The translations under genes were made by a program, and so were the position numbers. 64,000 bases of DNA from Paraburkholderia bannensis (GTDB lineage Bacteria; Pseudomonadota; Gammaproteobacteria; Burkholderiales; Burkholderiaceae). Of the stretch, positions 1 through 7,561 are shown piece by piece. The DNA is taken from positions 62,001-126,000 of the forward strand of contig NZ_JACHBW010000020.1 in NCBI RefSeq assembly GCF_014200455.1, in the 5' to 3' direction. The notes under the pieces are model-generated. The model ran no database searches. It saw nothing but the letters and a program-made list of their open reading frames with translations, and was not told where the DNA came from. The number at the start of each line of letters is the position of its first letter. Positions within the stretch are counted from its first letter, which is position 1.

Positions 1-820
1 GCCGGTAGTTCAGGCGCTTCGAGAGTTCATCGGCGGCGTGACGGACCTTGTCGATCAGGCCGCTGTCGAGCAGCGACGATTCGATGCCCGGGCGCGGAAT
101 CGTTGTGGTCACAACCGCTGCGATACGGCCCGTTTCGTTGCGCACCGGCGCGGACACCACCGAAATGCCACGCTCGAACGACGATTCGCTCACGGCGTAG
201 CCTCGATCGGCGTCTTCGCGAATGCGCATATACAGTTCTTCGACCGTATCCGGCGTGGAAGGCGTGTAGCGCTCCAGATGCGCTTCCGGATACAGCGCGC
301 GCAGATCGTCCAGCGTGAGGTCGCCCATCAGCACCTGGCCGTGGGTGGTGGCGTGCGCGGGCAAGCGCGTGCCCACATTCACCTTCACGGAGCTGAAGAT
401 GGGCGCATGGCTTTGCGCCTTGGCGACGAACACGATGTCGCGGCCATCGCGGATCACGATATGCGAGGTCAGGCCAGTAGCATCGCGTAGCGTCTCGATC
501 AGTGGCAGCCCCAGATCGGTCAGTTCCAGCGAACTGAGATATTCGAAGCCAAGGCGCAGCACGGCCACGCCGAGGCGGTAATTACGGTCACGGTCGGCGC
601 GTTCCAGAAAGCCCAGTGATTCGAGCGTTTGCAGCAGACGGAACACCGTCGTGCGCGGAATGCCCAGGCGGCGCGACAGTTCGGGCGCATCGAGCACGGG
701 CTCGCGCGGCGAAAATTCGGTCAGGATGCGCAGGCCCCGTTCCAGACCGGGCACGCGATAGTTCGTATCGCTGCGGTCTTCGTCGGCGTCGGGGGACGCG
801 CTGGCGAGGTCGGCTGTCAT
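1..820 (-). CDS. IclR-family transcriptional regulator (3' end outside window)
   Basis: The visible 273 codons read as an IclR-type repressor/activator: an N-terminal winged helix (about residues 23-80, with VPGLERGLRIL and the recognition region IPRTTVFRLLQTLESLGF) followed by an effector-binding domain (GTRLPAHATTHGQVL, SVVSAPVRNETGRI). The ATG at 820-818 overlaps the stop of the upstream hydrolase in the arrangement ATGA, so it is the last visible gene of the Rieske operon and is probably translationally coupled to it. It is closely similar along its length to the second IclR gene at 6512-7471. An effector from aromatic catabolism is expected for this family; the actual ligand cannot be read from sequence. 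The C-terminus runs off the window at base 1 and seems nearly complete, ending near SKRLNYR. Confidence 0.9.
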   Translation of the reverse strand, partial: MTADLASASPDADEDRSDTNYRVPGLERGLRILTEFSPREPVLDAPELSRRLGIPRTTVFRLLQTLESLGFLERADRDRNYRLGVAVLRLGFEYLSSLELTDLGLPLIETLRDATGLTSHIVIRDGRDIVFVAKAQSHAPIFSSVKVNVGTRLPAHATTHGQVLMGDLTLDDLRALYPEAHLERYTPSTPDTVEELYMRIREDADRGYAVSESSFERGISVVSAPVRNETGRIAAVVTTTIPRPGIESSLLDSGLIDKVRHAADELSKRLNYR

Positions 821-1737
821 TTCTGGATGATTCCCTGAGATTGCTGAATGGGCTGATGTTGACGGCAGAACGTATCGATCAGCGCGTTATAGGCTTCGGG
901 CTGTTCGATATAGCCCGCGTGTCCCGCACGCGCGATTGTTGCGAACGGCGCTTGCGCGATTTGCGCGAGACGCTCGCAGGCGGCGGGCGGCGTGATGGTG
1001 TCTTGCGCGCCCACGGCCACCGCCATCGGCACGCGAGCCGCGCATTGCGCGAGATCGGCGGCGAGGTCGGCATTGGCGAGCAGATGCGTGGCCTGGGCGT
1101 AACCGTGTGGGATCACGCGCGCCATGTTCCAGCGCACCCAGGCGCGTGCCTCATCGCTCGCATGCGGCGAGAGCATATTGGCGCTGCGTTTTTCCGCGAG
1201 ACCTTGCGGGCCGAGTTCGGCGAGCATCGCCAGGCGCGCATCGCGCTTTTCGGCGCGCGCTTGCGGGTCCGCTGCGCCGTAGCCGTCCGCTGGCGAAATC
1301 AGCAGCAGCGCGCTCACGCGTTGCGGATGCGCCGCTGCGAAAGCGCCCGCGATAATCGCGCCGAGCGAATGCCCCACCAGCACGCAGCGCGCGACGCCAA
1401 CCGCGTCGAACCAGTCGAGCAGCACGCGTGCATAGTCGGCGGCGACGGGCGACGCGCTCGCCACCGGCGTGGACGCCCCATATCCCGGCGCATCCCAGGC
1501 GAGCACGCGGCGCGCTTGACCCAATGCTTCGAATTGCTGCACCCACGAAGCCGCGCCGGAGCCAATGCCATGCAGCAGCACGAGCGGCAGCGCCTCATTG
1601 CCGTTCGCTTCTTGCGCCGCTGCCTCGCGATAGCTCACGCACGCCTCGCCCGCTCGCACTTCGCGCAGCGCAAAGCGCGCGAGCCGCGTGTCGAGCGTGG
1701 CGGCTGATGAGGCGTGAATGTCGATCGCTTCGTTCAT
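817..1737 (-). CDS. alpha/beta-fold hydrolase
   Basis: A 306-residue alpha/beta hydrolase. The oxyanion segment LLHGIGSG is at about residues 54-61, the nucleophile elbow GHSLG puts Ser at 125, the acid is likely Asp in VGAQDT, and the catalytic His is in AGHAGY near the C-terminus. No signal peptide, so it is cytoplasmic. It sits between the cupin gene and the IclR gene of the Rieske operon and overlaps the latter by 4 nt. In such clusters this family often hydrolyses a ring-cleavage product or a lactone/ester intermediate; that role is inferred from context, and the substrate is unknown. Confidence 0.88.
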   Translation of the reverse strand: MNEAIDIHASSAATLDTRLARFALREVRAGEACVSYREAAAQEANGNEALPLVLLHGIGSGAASWVQQFEALGQARRVLAWDAPGYGASTPVASASPVAADYARVLLDWFDAVGVARCVLVGHSLGAIIAGAFAAAHPQRVSALLLISPADGYGAADPQARAEKRDARLAMLAELGPQGLAEKRSANMLSPHASDEARAWVRWNMARVIPHGYAQATHLLANADLAADLAQCAARVPMAVAVGAQDTITPPAACERLAQIAQAPFATIARAGHAGYIEQPEAYNALIDTFCRQHQPIQQSQGIIQK

Positions 1738-1783
1738 GACTTGGGTTTCAGGCTGGCTTTGTGGATGTTCTGCTTAGTGATGC

Positions 1784-2323
1784 TTACTTCTGAAGATCGC
1801 GCTTGATCTTCGCGAGCGGCGAATCCGGCGGATACGTCGGCGTGACGGGCTTGGGCGAACCCAGCATCACGCACATCAGCGCGTCTTCCTCGCCGATGTT
1901 GATTTCCGTGCGATAGACGCCCGGCGGCACCGAGATCAGATCGCGTTCGCCCAGCACGGCTTCCCACGTCTCGCCGTCTTTCTCGCAGATCACCTTCATC
2001 TTGCCGCGCAGCACGAAGAAGATTTCTTCCACGTCCATATGGATATGGCTCGGGCCGATATTGCCGGCCGGAATCACCATCGTCGAGAACGTGAAGCCGC
2101 CCGAAGGCACCGTGTTGCTGTCCTTCGCCACGCCCGTGCCGCCCGTGCCCACGTAGCGCATCTGCGCGCGGCGGTACTTCGGGTCGTAGTCGGCCTGGAA
2201 CTTCAGGGCGTCCCAGTCGTAGCGGCGCGTTTCATAGCGCGCCACGCGGCTGTTCATCCAGTCATCAAAGCTCGCGTCGGCGGGACGGTCCCACGACTTG
2301 CGATCGATATCGGCATCGGCCAT
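1784..2323 (-). CDS. Cupin-domain protein of the Rieske operon
   Basis: A 179-residue single-domain cupin. Motif 1 is clear (GNIGPSHIHMDVEE followed by FFVLRGKM), giving two His and one Glu metal ligands. In motif 2 (GERDLISVPPGVYRTEIN) the usual His ligand is replaced by Arg, so the classical four-ligand site is incomplete. The protein may be a non-catalytic binding or sensing cupin, or an enzyme with a 3-residue site. It lies 43 nt downstream of the SDR gene and 47 nt upstream of the hydrolase gene on the same strand, so it belongs to the same transcription unit. Its reaction is not known. Confidence 0.82.
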   Translation of the reverse strand: MADADIDRKSWDRPADASFDDWMNSRVARYETRRYDWDALKFQADYDPKYRRAQMRYVGTGGTGVAKDSNTVPSGGFTFSTMVIPAGNIGPSHIHMDVEEIFFVLRGKMKVICEKDGETWEAVLGERDLISVPPGVYRTEINIGEEDALMCVMLGSPKPVTPTYPPDSPLAKIKRDLQK

Positions 2324-2365
2324 TGCTTTCTCCTTTACAGCTTTCGAACGTTCGATTCGAACGGG

Positions 2366-3142
2366 TCAATTCATCACAAAGCCGCCGTTCACCGGCAGCA
2401 GCTGCCCGGTCACGAAACGCGCGGCGTCGGTCAACAGGAACAGCACGGGGCCCGTCACGTCCTCGGGCAGCTGGGCGCGCTGCAACGCGCGGCCTTCAAG
2501 GTAATACGCGTGACGCTCGGCGGGCACATAGGCGGTGGCTTCCACTTCGGTCAGCCCCGGCGCGATCGCGTTGACGGTGATGTTGTCGCCGCCGAACTCA
2601 CGCGCGAGCGAATGCGTCATCGCAATCACGGCGCCCTTGCTGGCCACATAGGCGAGCAGTTTTGGCGCGCCCCATAGTGCGGTGTCCGAAGCAATATTCA
2701 CAATCGCCCCGCGTCCCGACTCGCGCAGCCAGGGCTGCGCTGCCGTGCACATCAGCCACGTGCCGCGCACGTTCACGTCCATCACCGCGTCCCATGTCGA
2801 GACGGCGATTTCGTTGGCGAACTTGCCGCCCGAGTTGGTGATGGCCGCGTTGTTGATGAGCGCGTCCACGCCGCCCATGCGTTGCGCGGCGGCGGCCACG
2901 AATGCGTCAATGCTTTCGGGCTGAGCCAGATCGAGCGCGAGGAACGCCACGTCATGACCTTCCGAGACCAGCGAGCGCGCCAGCGCTTCGCCCGCATCGT
3001 GCAGCACGTCGCCGAACACGACGCGTGCGCCGCTCTTCGCGAGCGTGTTCACGAACGCCGCGCCCAGGCCGCGCGCGCCGCCCGTGACGATCACGCGCCG
3101 GCCTGCGAGCGCGCCTTGCGTGGACGTATTCACGTCATGCAT
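2366..3142 (-). CDS. SDR-family NAD(P)-dependent oxidoreductase
   Basis: A classical short-chain dehydrogenase of 258 residues. The cofactor motif TGGARGLG is near residue 20, NNAA near 97, the catalytic Ser in IVNIASDTA, and the YVASK motif supplies Tyr and Lys. Asp in FGDVLHDAG at the end of beta-2 suggests NAD rather than NADP. The C-terminus has the family's usual FVTGQLLPVNGG. The start overlaps the end of the Rieske alpha-subunit gene by 8 nt. A natural role is oxidation of a cis-diol or alcohol made by the oxygenase; this is inferred from the neighbourhood. Confidence 0.9.
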   Translation of the reverse strand: MHDVNTSTQGALAGRRVIVTGGARGLGAAFVNTLAKSGARVVFGDVLHDAGEALARSLVSEGHDVAFLALDLAQPESIDAFVAAAAQRMGGVDALINNAAITNSGGKFANEIAVSTWDAVMDVNVRGTWLMCTAAQPWLRESGRGAIVNIASDTALWGAPKLLAYVASKGAVIAMTHSLAREFGGDNITVNAIAPGLTEVEATAYVPAERHAYYLEGRALQRAQLPEDVTGPVLFLLTDAARFVTGQLLPVNGGFVMN

Positions 3143-4247
3143 GGCTATGCTCGCCTTGCGTAGTGGCGGCTTGCTGCACGCGGAATGCTTCGAGGTCCGT
3201 CATATGCTGCTGCGCGCGTTGGCGGAACAGACGGCGAACCCGCGTCATGCCCACGTCGTGCTGATAGAGGAATTCCTGATCGCGCGCGTTCGGCGCCATG
3301 CTTTCGAGGACGTAGCGGTCCTGTTCCAGCACGGCCCAATGCAGACCTTCCAGGCGGTTGCGGTACATGAAGCGCCATGCGTCGCGCTGCCAGCCCTGCA
3401 CCTTGCGGGTACGCCAGAAGTAAACCTGGCAGTTGTTTTCATCGACCGGCACAGCGAAGCCAATGATGCCGAAGTTGCCGCCAGGGCCGAACTTCTTCTT
3501 GTACGGAATCGCCAGGCGCATCCACAGGCAGCCGGTTTCGCCCAGCTCCACCCAGTCGAAGTTCACGTCGCGCTGACCGATCTTCTCGAACATGAGGCCG
3601 GTGTCGGTTTTGCGCACACGCATCTCGGCCTGCTTGTCGCCGTCGGCCATCGAGTGCGAGGTGGCGTGCAGATACGCGCCGTGCATCGGGTCCATGACGT
3701 TGTCGATTGCGTACTGGTAATTGCACTTCCAGTTCGACATGCACAGGAAGCTTGCGTATTCCTCGCCCACCAGTTCCTCGGGCAGCTGCAGCGGCGCGGG
3801 TTCCTTGTGCGCGTCATCGCCGAACCAGAGGAAGATCGCGCCCGCATGTTCCTGCGCCGGGTACGACTTCACGCACTTCTGGCCTTCGAGCGGGCACGAG
3901 GAAACAGCCGGCACGCTTTGCACGGTGCCGCTGCCGTCGATTTCGATGCCGTGATACCAGCACGCCACGCTCTTGCCAAGGTTCCAGCCCAGCGACAGAC
4001 GCGCGCCGCGGTGCGGGCAGCGGTCTTCGAGCGCATGGACCAGGCCTTCCTTGTCGCGCCACAGCACGATCTGTTCGCCAAGACGCGTGATGCCGATGGG
4101 CGCGTCGCCCACCTGCCAGCTCGGTGCTACCGGATACCAGTAGTTCTTGATGCCGCGGTCGAGATAGGCACGGATCGGGTCGTTCGTGCCGACGTTAGCG
4201 CCAACATTTGCGCCAACTGCTGATGCTTCTGATGTGGGGGAGGTCAT
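3135..4247 (-). CDS. Rieske non-heme iron oxygenase, alpha subunit
   Basis: A 370-residue terminal oxygenase subunit. The Rieske [2Fe-2S] ligands are Cys77-x-His79 (CPHRGARLS) and Cys96-x2-His99 (CWYHG). The mononuclear iron site is in NVMDPMHGAYLH, with Asp186, His189 and His194. There is no beta-subunit gene beside it, so it is likely an alpha-only oxygenase such as the demethylase or carbazole-type group. Electrons probably come from the ferredoxin encoded at 4597-4911. Residues 11-22 hold a short repeat (GANVGANVGTN) in a probably disordered N-terminus. No reductase gene lies in the operon. The substrate is unknown but likely an aromatic compound. Confidence 0.92.
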   Translation of the reverse strand: MTSPTSEASAVGANVGANVGTNDPIRAYLDRGIKNYWYPVAPSWQVGDAPIGITRLGEQIVLWRDKEGLVHALEDRCPHRGARLSLGWNLGKSVACWYHGIEIDGSGTVQSVPAVSSCPLEGQKCVKSYPAQEHAGAIFLWFGDDAHKEPAPLQLPEELVGEEYASFLCMSNWKCNYQYAIDNVMDPMHGAYLHATSHSMADGDKQAEMRVRKTDTGLMFEKIGQRDVNFDWVELGETGCLWMRLAIPYKKKFGPGGNFGIIGFAVPVDENNCQVYFWRTRKVQGWQRDAWRFMYRNRLEGLHWAVLEQDRYVLESMAPNARDQEFLYQHDVGMTRVRRLFRQRAQQHMTDLEAFRVQQAATTQGEHSHA

Positions 4248-4283
4248 GTGGGGGGCTCCGTGTTCGGGGTGTGCGTGCGCCGC

Positions 4284-4595
4284 TTAATCGGCGAGCAGAC
4301 GGAATTCGGCGGCGAGGCGCTCGGCGTTCCACGGCGTGCCTTCCGGCGTGCGCAAGCCGATGCGGTTCAGGCCCGCCACCACGTCGTCGAGTTCGACCGC
4401 ACCCGCTTCGAACACCTGTTCCAGTGCGTCGCCGAGGTCGTTTTCGTATTGCGTCGGCTCGGCCTTGCGGTTCTGCCAGACCATGTTTTCCTGCTGGCCC
4501 GGCTGCTCGATCACGCCCTTGCCGGCGACGTTGTTCGGCTGGGGCGCAAGCCACGGCTTGAGCATCGGATTGAAATTCACGGGGATTTCTCGCAT
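4284..4595 (-). CDS. Small protein with recombinase-like helical C-terminus
   Basis: A 103-residue protein. The ATG at 4595-4593 was chosen because it follows the ferredoxin stop by one base; the open frame upstream of it lies inside the ferredoxin gene. The N-terminal half (MREIPVNFNP, KPWLAPQPNN) is Pro/Asn-rich. The C-terminal half is helical and ends LRTPEGTPWNAERLAAEF, which resembles the DNA-recombinase segment that precedes the catalytic core's C-terminal helices, yet no recombinase catalytic domain is present. Small proteins of this kind occur beside Rieske oxygenase genes, from general knowledge. It sits between ferredoxin and oxygenase genes, so an accessory role in that enzyme is plausible but unproven. 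Confidence 0.8.
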   Translation of the reverse strand: MREIPVNFNPMLKPWLAPQPNNVAGKGVIEQPGQQENMVWQNRKAEPTQYENDLGDALEQVFEAGAVELDDVVAGLNRIGLRTPEGTPWNAERLAAEFRLLAD

Positions 4596-4596
4596 G

Positions 4597-4911
4597 TCAT
4601 TCCACCTTGATCTGGATTTCTTCGCCGGCGAGGCGCACGGCGTATTGCTTGAGCGCCCGGCCACCGGGGCCCTTGATGCACTGGCCGGTCTTGATGTCGA
4701 ACACGGCTTCGTGCAGCGGACATTCGACCGTGCCCTCGTCGACGAAACCTTGCGTCAACAGCGCGTACGCATGCGGGCACACGTTTTCGAGCGCATAGAC
4801 CTCATCGCCCACCTTGTAGATGCCGATCTCCGTGCCATCGAGCTTGAACTCGATCGGTGCGTCATCGGACAGATCGCCGGCATGCCCGGCGCAGCGCCAT
4901 TCTTCAGCCAT
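4597..4911 (-). CDS. Rieske-type ferredoxin
   Basis: A 104-residue soluble Rieske ferredoxin that would pass electrons to the oxygenase alpha subunit. Cluster ligands are Cys45-Pro-His47 and Cys64-x2-His67 (CPLH). The length is typical for the bacterial Rieske ferredoxins of three-component oxygenases. It is the first gene of the operon, 25 nt downstream of a palindromic operator, and its stop is one base from the start of the next gene. The reductase that would reduce it is not encoded in the window. Confidence 0.92.
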   Translation of the reverse strand: MAEEWRCAGHAGDLSDDAPIEFKLDGTEIGIYKVGDEVYALENVCPHAYALLTQGFVDEGTVECPLHEAVFDIKTGQCIKGPGGRALKQYAVRLAGEEIQIKVE

Positions 4912-4935
4912 TTCTCACCTTTCCCGATCAACCGT

Positions 4936-4951
4936 GTTCCACATACGGAAC
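4936..4951. promoter_or_regulatory. Palindromic operator of the Rieske operon
   Basis: The sequence GTTCCACATACGGAAC has perfect 5-bp inverted arms around a 6-bp centre. It lies between the -10 box and the ferredoxin start, 18 nt past the -10 box. IclR-family proteins bind short palindromes of this kind, and two IclR genes flank this region. A close relative lies at 5219-5234 in front of the porin. Confidence 0.7.
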
Positions 4952-4969
4952 ATTAGTTTATGTATGGTC

Positions 4970-4996
4970 ATTATAGAAGTCGTTTCGCATGGACAA
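4970..4996 (-). promoter_or_regulatory. Sigma-70-like promoter of the Rieske operon
   Basis: On the minus strand the -10 box is a perfect TATAAT (4975-4970). A -35-like TTGTCC lies at 4996-4991 with a short 15-nt spacer, so the -35 is weak and activator help is possible. The predicted start of transcription falls just before the operator at 4951-4936. Confidence 0.55.
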
Positions 4997-5173
4997 AATA
5001 AAAATCCGATAGCCCTGGGGAAAACACCGAGCGAATCCTGAAAAGGGCTTGAATGGAGTCGCAGCGGGTCTTGGCGAAGTTGCCGAAACGCTTGTGCGGC
5101 AAGGCGTTACGCGCGTAATCGCAGCCCACGCTCAATCCCGCACCTGGGGCAACTACCGTCCCAGAAAAGTATT

Positions 5174-5200
5174 TTGGCGTCCCACAGGAATCACTATACT
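5174..5200 (+). promoter_or_regulatory. Sigma-70-like promoter of the porin gene
   Basis: A -35-like TTGGCG (5174-5179) and a -10 TATACT (5195-5200) are separated by 15 nt, the same short spacing as in the divergent Rieske promoter. CCATA follows the -10 box by two bases in both promoters. Confidence 0.5.
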
Positions 5201-5218
5201 TTCCATAGGCAGCACATC

Positions 5219-5234
5219 TATCCATATATGGAAC
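5219..5234. promoter_or_regulatory. Palindromic operator of the porin gene
   Basis: TATCCATATATGGAAC contains the perfect 12-bp palindrome TCCATATATGGA. It shares the core TCCRTATRTGGAAC with the Rieske operator read on the minus strand, and it starts 18 nt after the -10 box, exactly as there. Control of porin and operon by the same IclR-type regulator is the simplest reading. Confidence 0.65.
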
Positions 5235-5353
5235 AAATAGATGCGATGCGGGTAGAAAGCACGGAATACGAAGCGCGCCAGGCCAGGATTTGTCGGATGC
5301 ACGGCAGAAGCGCGCCGGACCGTGGGTAGTGTCAAAGGTGAGGGGTTAGCTGA

Positions 5354-5372
5354 GCCGGATTTCGCGTCCGGC
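5354..5372 (+). other. Leader hairpin upstream of the porin start
   Basis: GCCGGA and TCCGGC form a 6-bp stem with a 7-nt loop, followed by CTTTCG, 28 nt before the TTG start codon. It may be a remnant terminator, an mRNA-stability element or chance. The rest of 4976-5400 holds only the promoters, operators and untranslated leader; no gene is seen. Confidence 0.35.
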
Positions 5373-5400
5373 CTTTCGTCATACGATCAGGAGTCCAAAG

Positions 5401-6474
5401 TTGAAGCACTTCATTGCCGCGGGGTTGACGGGCATCTGCGCCGTCTCGTCTGCATGGGCGCAAAGCAGCGTCACGCTATACGGCAGCCTGGATGCAGGCG
5501 TGGCCTACGTCAGCAACGTAGGCGGCCATTCGAAGTGGATGGAAGAACAGGGCAATATGCAGCCCGACCGCTGGGGCCTGCGCGGCCGCGAGGATCTGGG
5601 CGGCGGCCTGAAGGCGGTCTTCCAGCTGGAGAACGGTTTCTATACGAACACGGGCGCGATGGCGAAGGCCAATACCCTGTTCAATCGTCAGGCGTATGTG
5701 GGTTTGAGCTCGGATCAGTTCGGCACGCTTACGTTCGGGCATCAGACGCCGTTCTCGTTCGACGTGCTCGATCCGTTCAGCACCGCTTATCTGGCGGCGA
5801 GCTGGTACGCGTTCCACCCGGGCAATATCGACGAGCTCGCCGATACCGGCGTGGTGCCCTACGACAACTCGGTGAAGTATCGTTCTCCTGAGTTCTACGG
5901 CTTCACCGCCGGGGCGATGCTGGGTCTTGGCAATACGTCGAACTTTTCGACCGGACGCACGATGAGCTTTTCGCTTGGCTATGCGAACGGTCCGTTCAAG
6001 GCCGGCGCGACGTGGTCGAACGAACACGACCGCTCCGTGTCGATGTCGACCACGGGCCTCACCACCTTCCAGGGGCAGGCCGCCGCGACCTATGTAGCGA
6101 GCAAGGTGGAGAACATGGGCGTCGGCGCGTCGTATACGTTCGGCAAGGTGATGGTGCACGGCTTGTATACGCGCACCAGGCTGGAATCGAACGGTTATTC
6201 GGACACGTTCCAGAGCTACGACGCGGGCGCGAACTACCAGGTGACAACCGCCAACAGCATCGTCGGCGGCGCGGCCACCACGACGCTATCGGGCCGCCGC
6301 TGGAGCCAGCTGATGATCGGCGACGTGTATGCGCTCTCGAAGAGCACCCAGCTCTATGTGAACGCGCTGTACGAGCATGCCAATTCGGACGCGAAGGCGG
6401 CGTTCTTCACGGCGGGCGTGTCGAGCGGACGCAACCAGACCATCGTGCTCACCGGCATCCATCACTCGTTCTGA
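5401..6474 (+). CDS. OmpC-like trimeric porin (Gram-negative porin family)
   Basis: A 357-residue outer-membrane porin. The signal peptide (KHFIAAGLTGICAVSSAWA) is cut before QSSVTLYGSLDAG, the hallmark start of Burkholderiales porins. The protein continues with alternating beta-strand segments, the RWGLRGREDLGGGLKAVFQLE motif and a C-terminal Phe (GIHHSF) needed for outer-membrane assembly. The start codon is TTG, placed eight bases after AGGAG; no ATG gives a signal peptide. It is divergent from the Rieske operon and shares its operator type, so it probably admits that operon's substrate. Confidence 0.92.
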   Translation: MKHFIAAGLTGICAVSSAWAQSSVTLYGSLDAGVAYVSNVGGHSKWMEEQGNMQPDRWGLRGREDLGGGLKAVFQLENGFYTNTGAMAKANTLFNRQAYVGLSSDQFGTLTFGHQTPFSFDVLDPFSTAYLAASWYAFHPGNIDELADTGVVPYDNSVKYRSPEFYGFTAGAMLGLGNTSNFSTGRTMSFSLGYANGPFKAGATWSNEHDRSVSMSTTGLTTFQGQAAATYVASKVENMGVGASYTFGKVMVHGLYTRTRLESNGYSDTFQSYDAGANYQVTTANSIVGGAATTTLSGRRWSQLMIGDVYALSKSTQLYVNALYEHANSDAKAAFFTAGVSSGRNQTIVLTGIHHSF

Positions 6475-6511
6475 TGTTGGACATCTGACGCCTGGCGCCC
6501 GAGGCTCGATG

Positions 6512-7471
6512 TCAGGCGCCGTGGAGGCTGCGCCGTTGCGCGGCGTGCACGGCCTGGGCCGCGGTCGGGTCGCCCGGCAGCGGTCGGTAGTTCAGGCAGG
6601 CGGACAGATCCATCGCCGCCGCGCAGACGGCGGATACCAGCGGGCCGCGTTCGACGTCGCCGAGATCCGAACGCGGCACCGTTGCGGTCAACGCGGCCAC
6701 GATGCGCCCTGACTGGTCGCATACCGGCGCGCTCACCACCGAAATGCCGGTTTCGAACGATGCCTCGCTGAGCGCGTAGCCCTGTTGCGCAAACTCGCGC
6801 ACGCGCGCGTACAGATCGGCGACGGTGGCGGGCGTGCGCTCGGTATAGCGTTCCAGTTGCTTCTCGGGATAGAGCGCGCGCAGTTCCATGAGCGAGAGAT
6901 CGCCCATCAGCACCTGGCCGTGCACGGTCGCGTGCGCGGGCAGGCGCGTGCCCACATGAACCTTCACGGAGCTGAACATCGGCTCGCGCGTCTGCGCCTT
7001 GGCCACGAACACCACGTCGCGCTGGTCGCGAATCAGCAGATGCGTGCTCAGGCCGGTCGCGTCGCGCAGGCGCTCCAGCACCGGCGTGCCGAAGTCGGTC
7101 AGTTCCAGCGAACTCAGGTATTCGAAGCCCAGACGCAGCACCGCCACGCTCAGCCGGTACTGCCGATCGCCATTGGCGCGTTCGATGAAGCCCAGTGCTT
7201 CGAGCGTCTGCAGCAGACGAAAAGTCGTGGTGCGCGGAATGCCGATGCGCCGCGACAGTTCGGGCGCGCCCAGCACCGGCTCGCGCGCCGAGAATTCGGC
7301 CAGAATGCGCAAGCCGCGTTCGAGCCCCGGCACGAGATAGGTGGAAGCGCCGCTGCTCTCGTCGTCGGTGTCGATTTCCGCCTGGGCGGGTTGCGTCGCC
7401 TCGGCAGGCAGCGCTTCGCGCTTGCCAGGCGCCGCGCTACGGCGCGCGCCAGTCGTATTTTTGGTGGCCAT
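6512..7471 (-). CDS. IclR-family transcriptional regulator, paralogue of the gene at 1-820
   Basis: A 319-residue regulator. The ATG at 7471 (MATKNTTGARR) is preferred to a TTG 17 codons upstream. After a disordered, Lys/Ala-rich N-terminus of about 50 residues come the winged helix (VPGLERGLRILAEFSAREPVL, IPRTTTFRLLQTLE) and the effector domain (GTRLPAHATVHGQVLMGDL, SVVSAPVCDQSGRI). Long stretches are identical or nearly so to the IclR protein at 1-820, for example LGFEYLSSLELTD. It lies convergent to the porin. It is a second candidate for the operators at 4936 and 5219. The 9-mer TTCCATAGG, found in the porin promoter at 5201, recurs on the minus strand upstream of this gene at 7555-7547. 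Confidence 0.9.
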   Translation of the reverse strand: MATKNTTGARRSAAPGKREALPAEATQPAQAEIDTDDESSGASTYLVPGLERGLRILAEFSAREPVLGAPELSRRIGIPRTTTFRLLQTLEALGFIERANGDRQYRLSVAVLRLGFEYLSSLELTDFGTPVLERLRDATGLSTHLLIRDQRDVVFVAKAQTREPMFSSVKVHVGTRLPAHATVHGQVLMGDLSLMELRALYPEKQLERYTERTPATVADLYARVREFAQQGYALSEASFETGISVVSAPVCDQSGRIVAALTATVPRSDLGDVERGPLVSAVCAAAMDLSACLNYRPLPGDPTAAQAVHAAQRRSLHGA

Positions 7472-7561
7472 GGGCGGCTGGAACCTGCGTGAATCTGTTG
7501 GACCATTCGGTGATGGGGGCAATGATAACGCGAAGCGCAGCCCCCACCTATGGAACAGAAT

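Noticed and set aside
6476..6525. Possible GGCGCC...GGCGCC hairpin after the first porin
   Set aside because: Only six paired bases and no T-run; not called a terminator.
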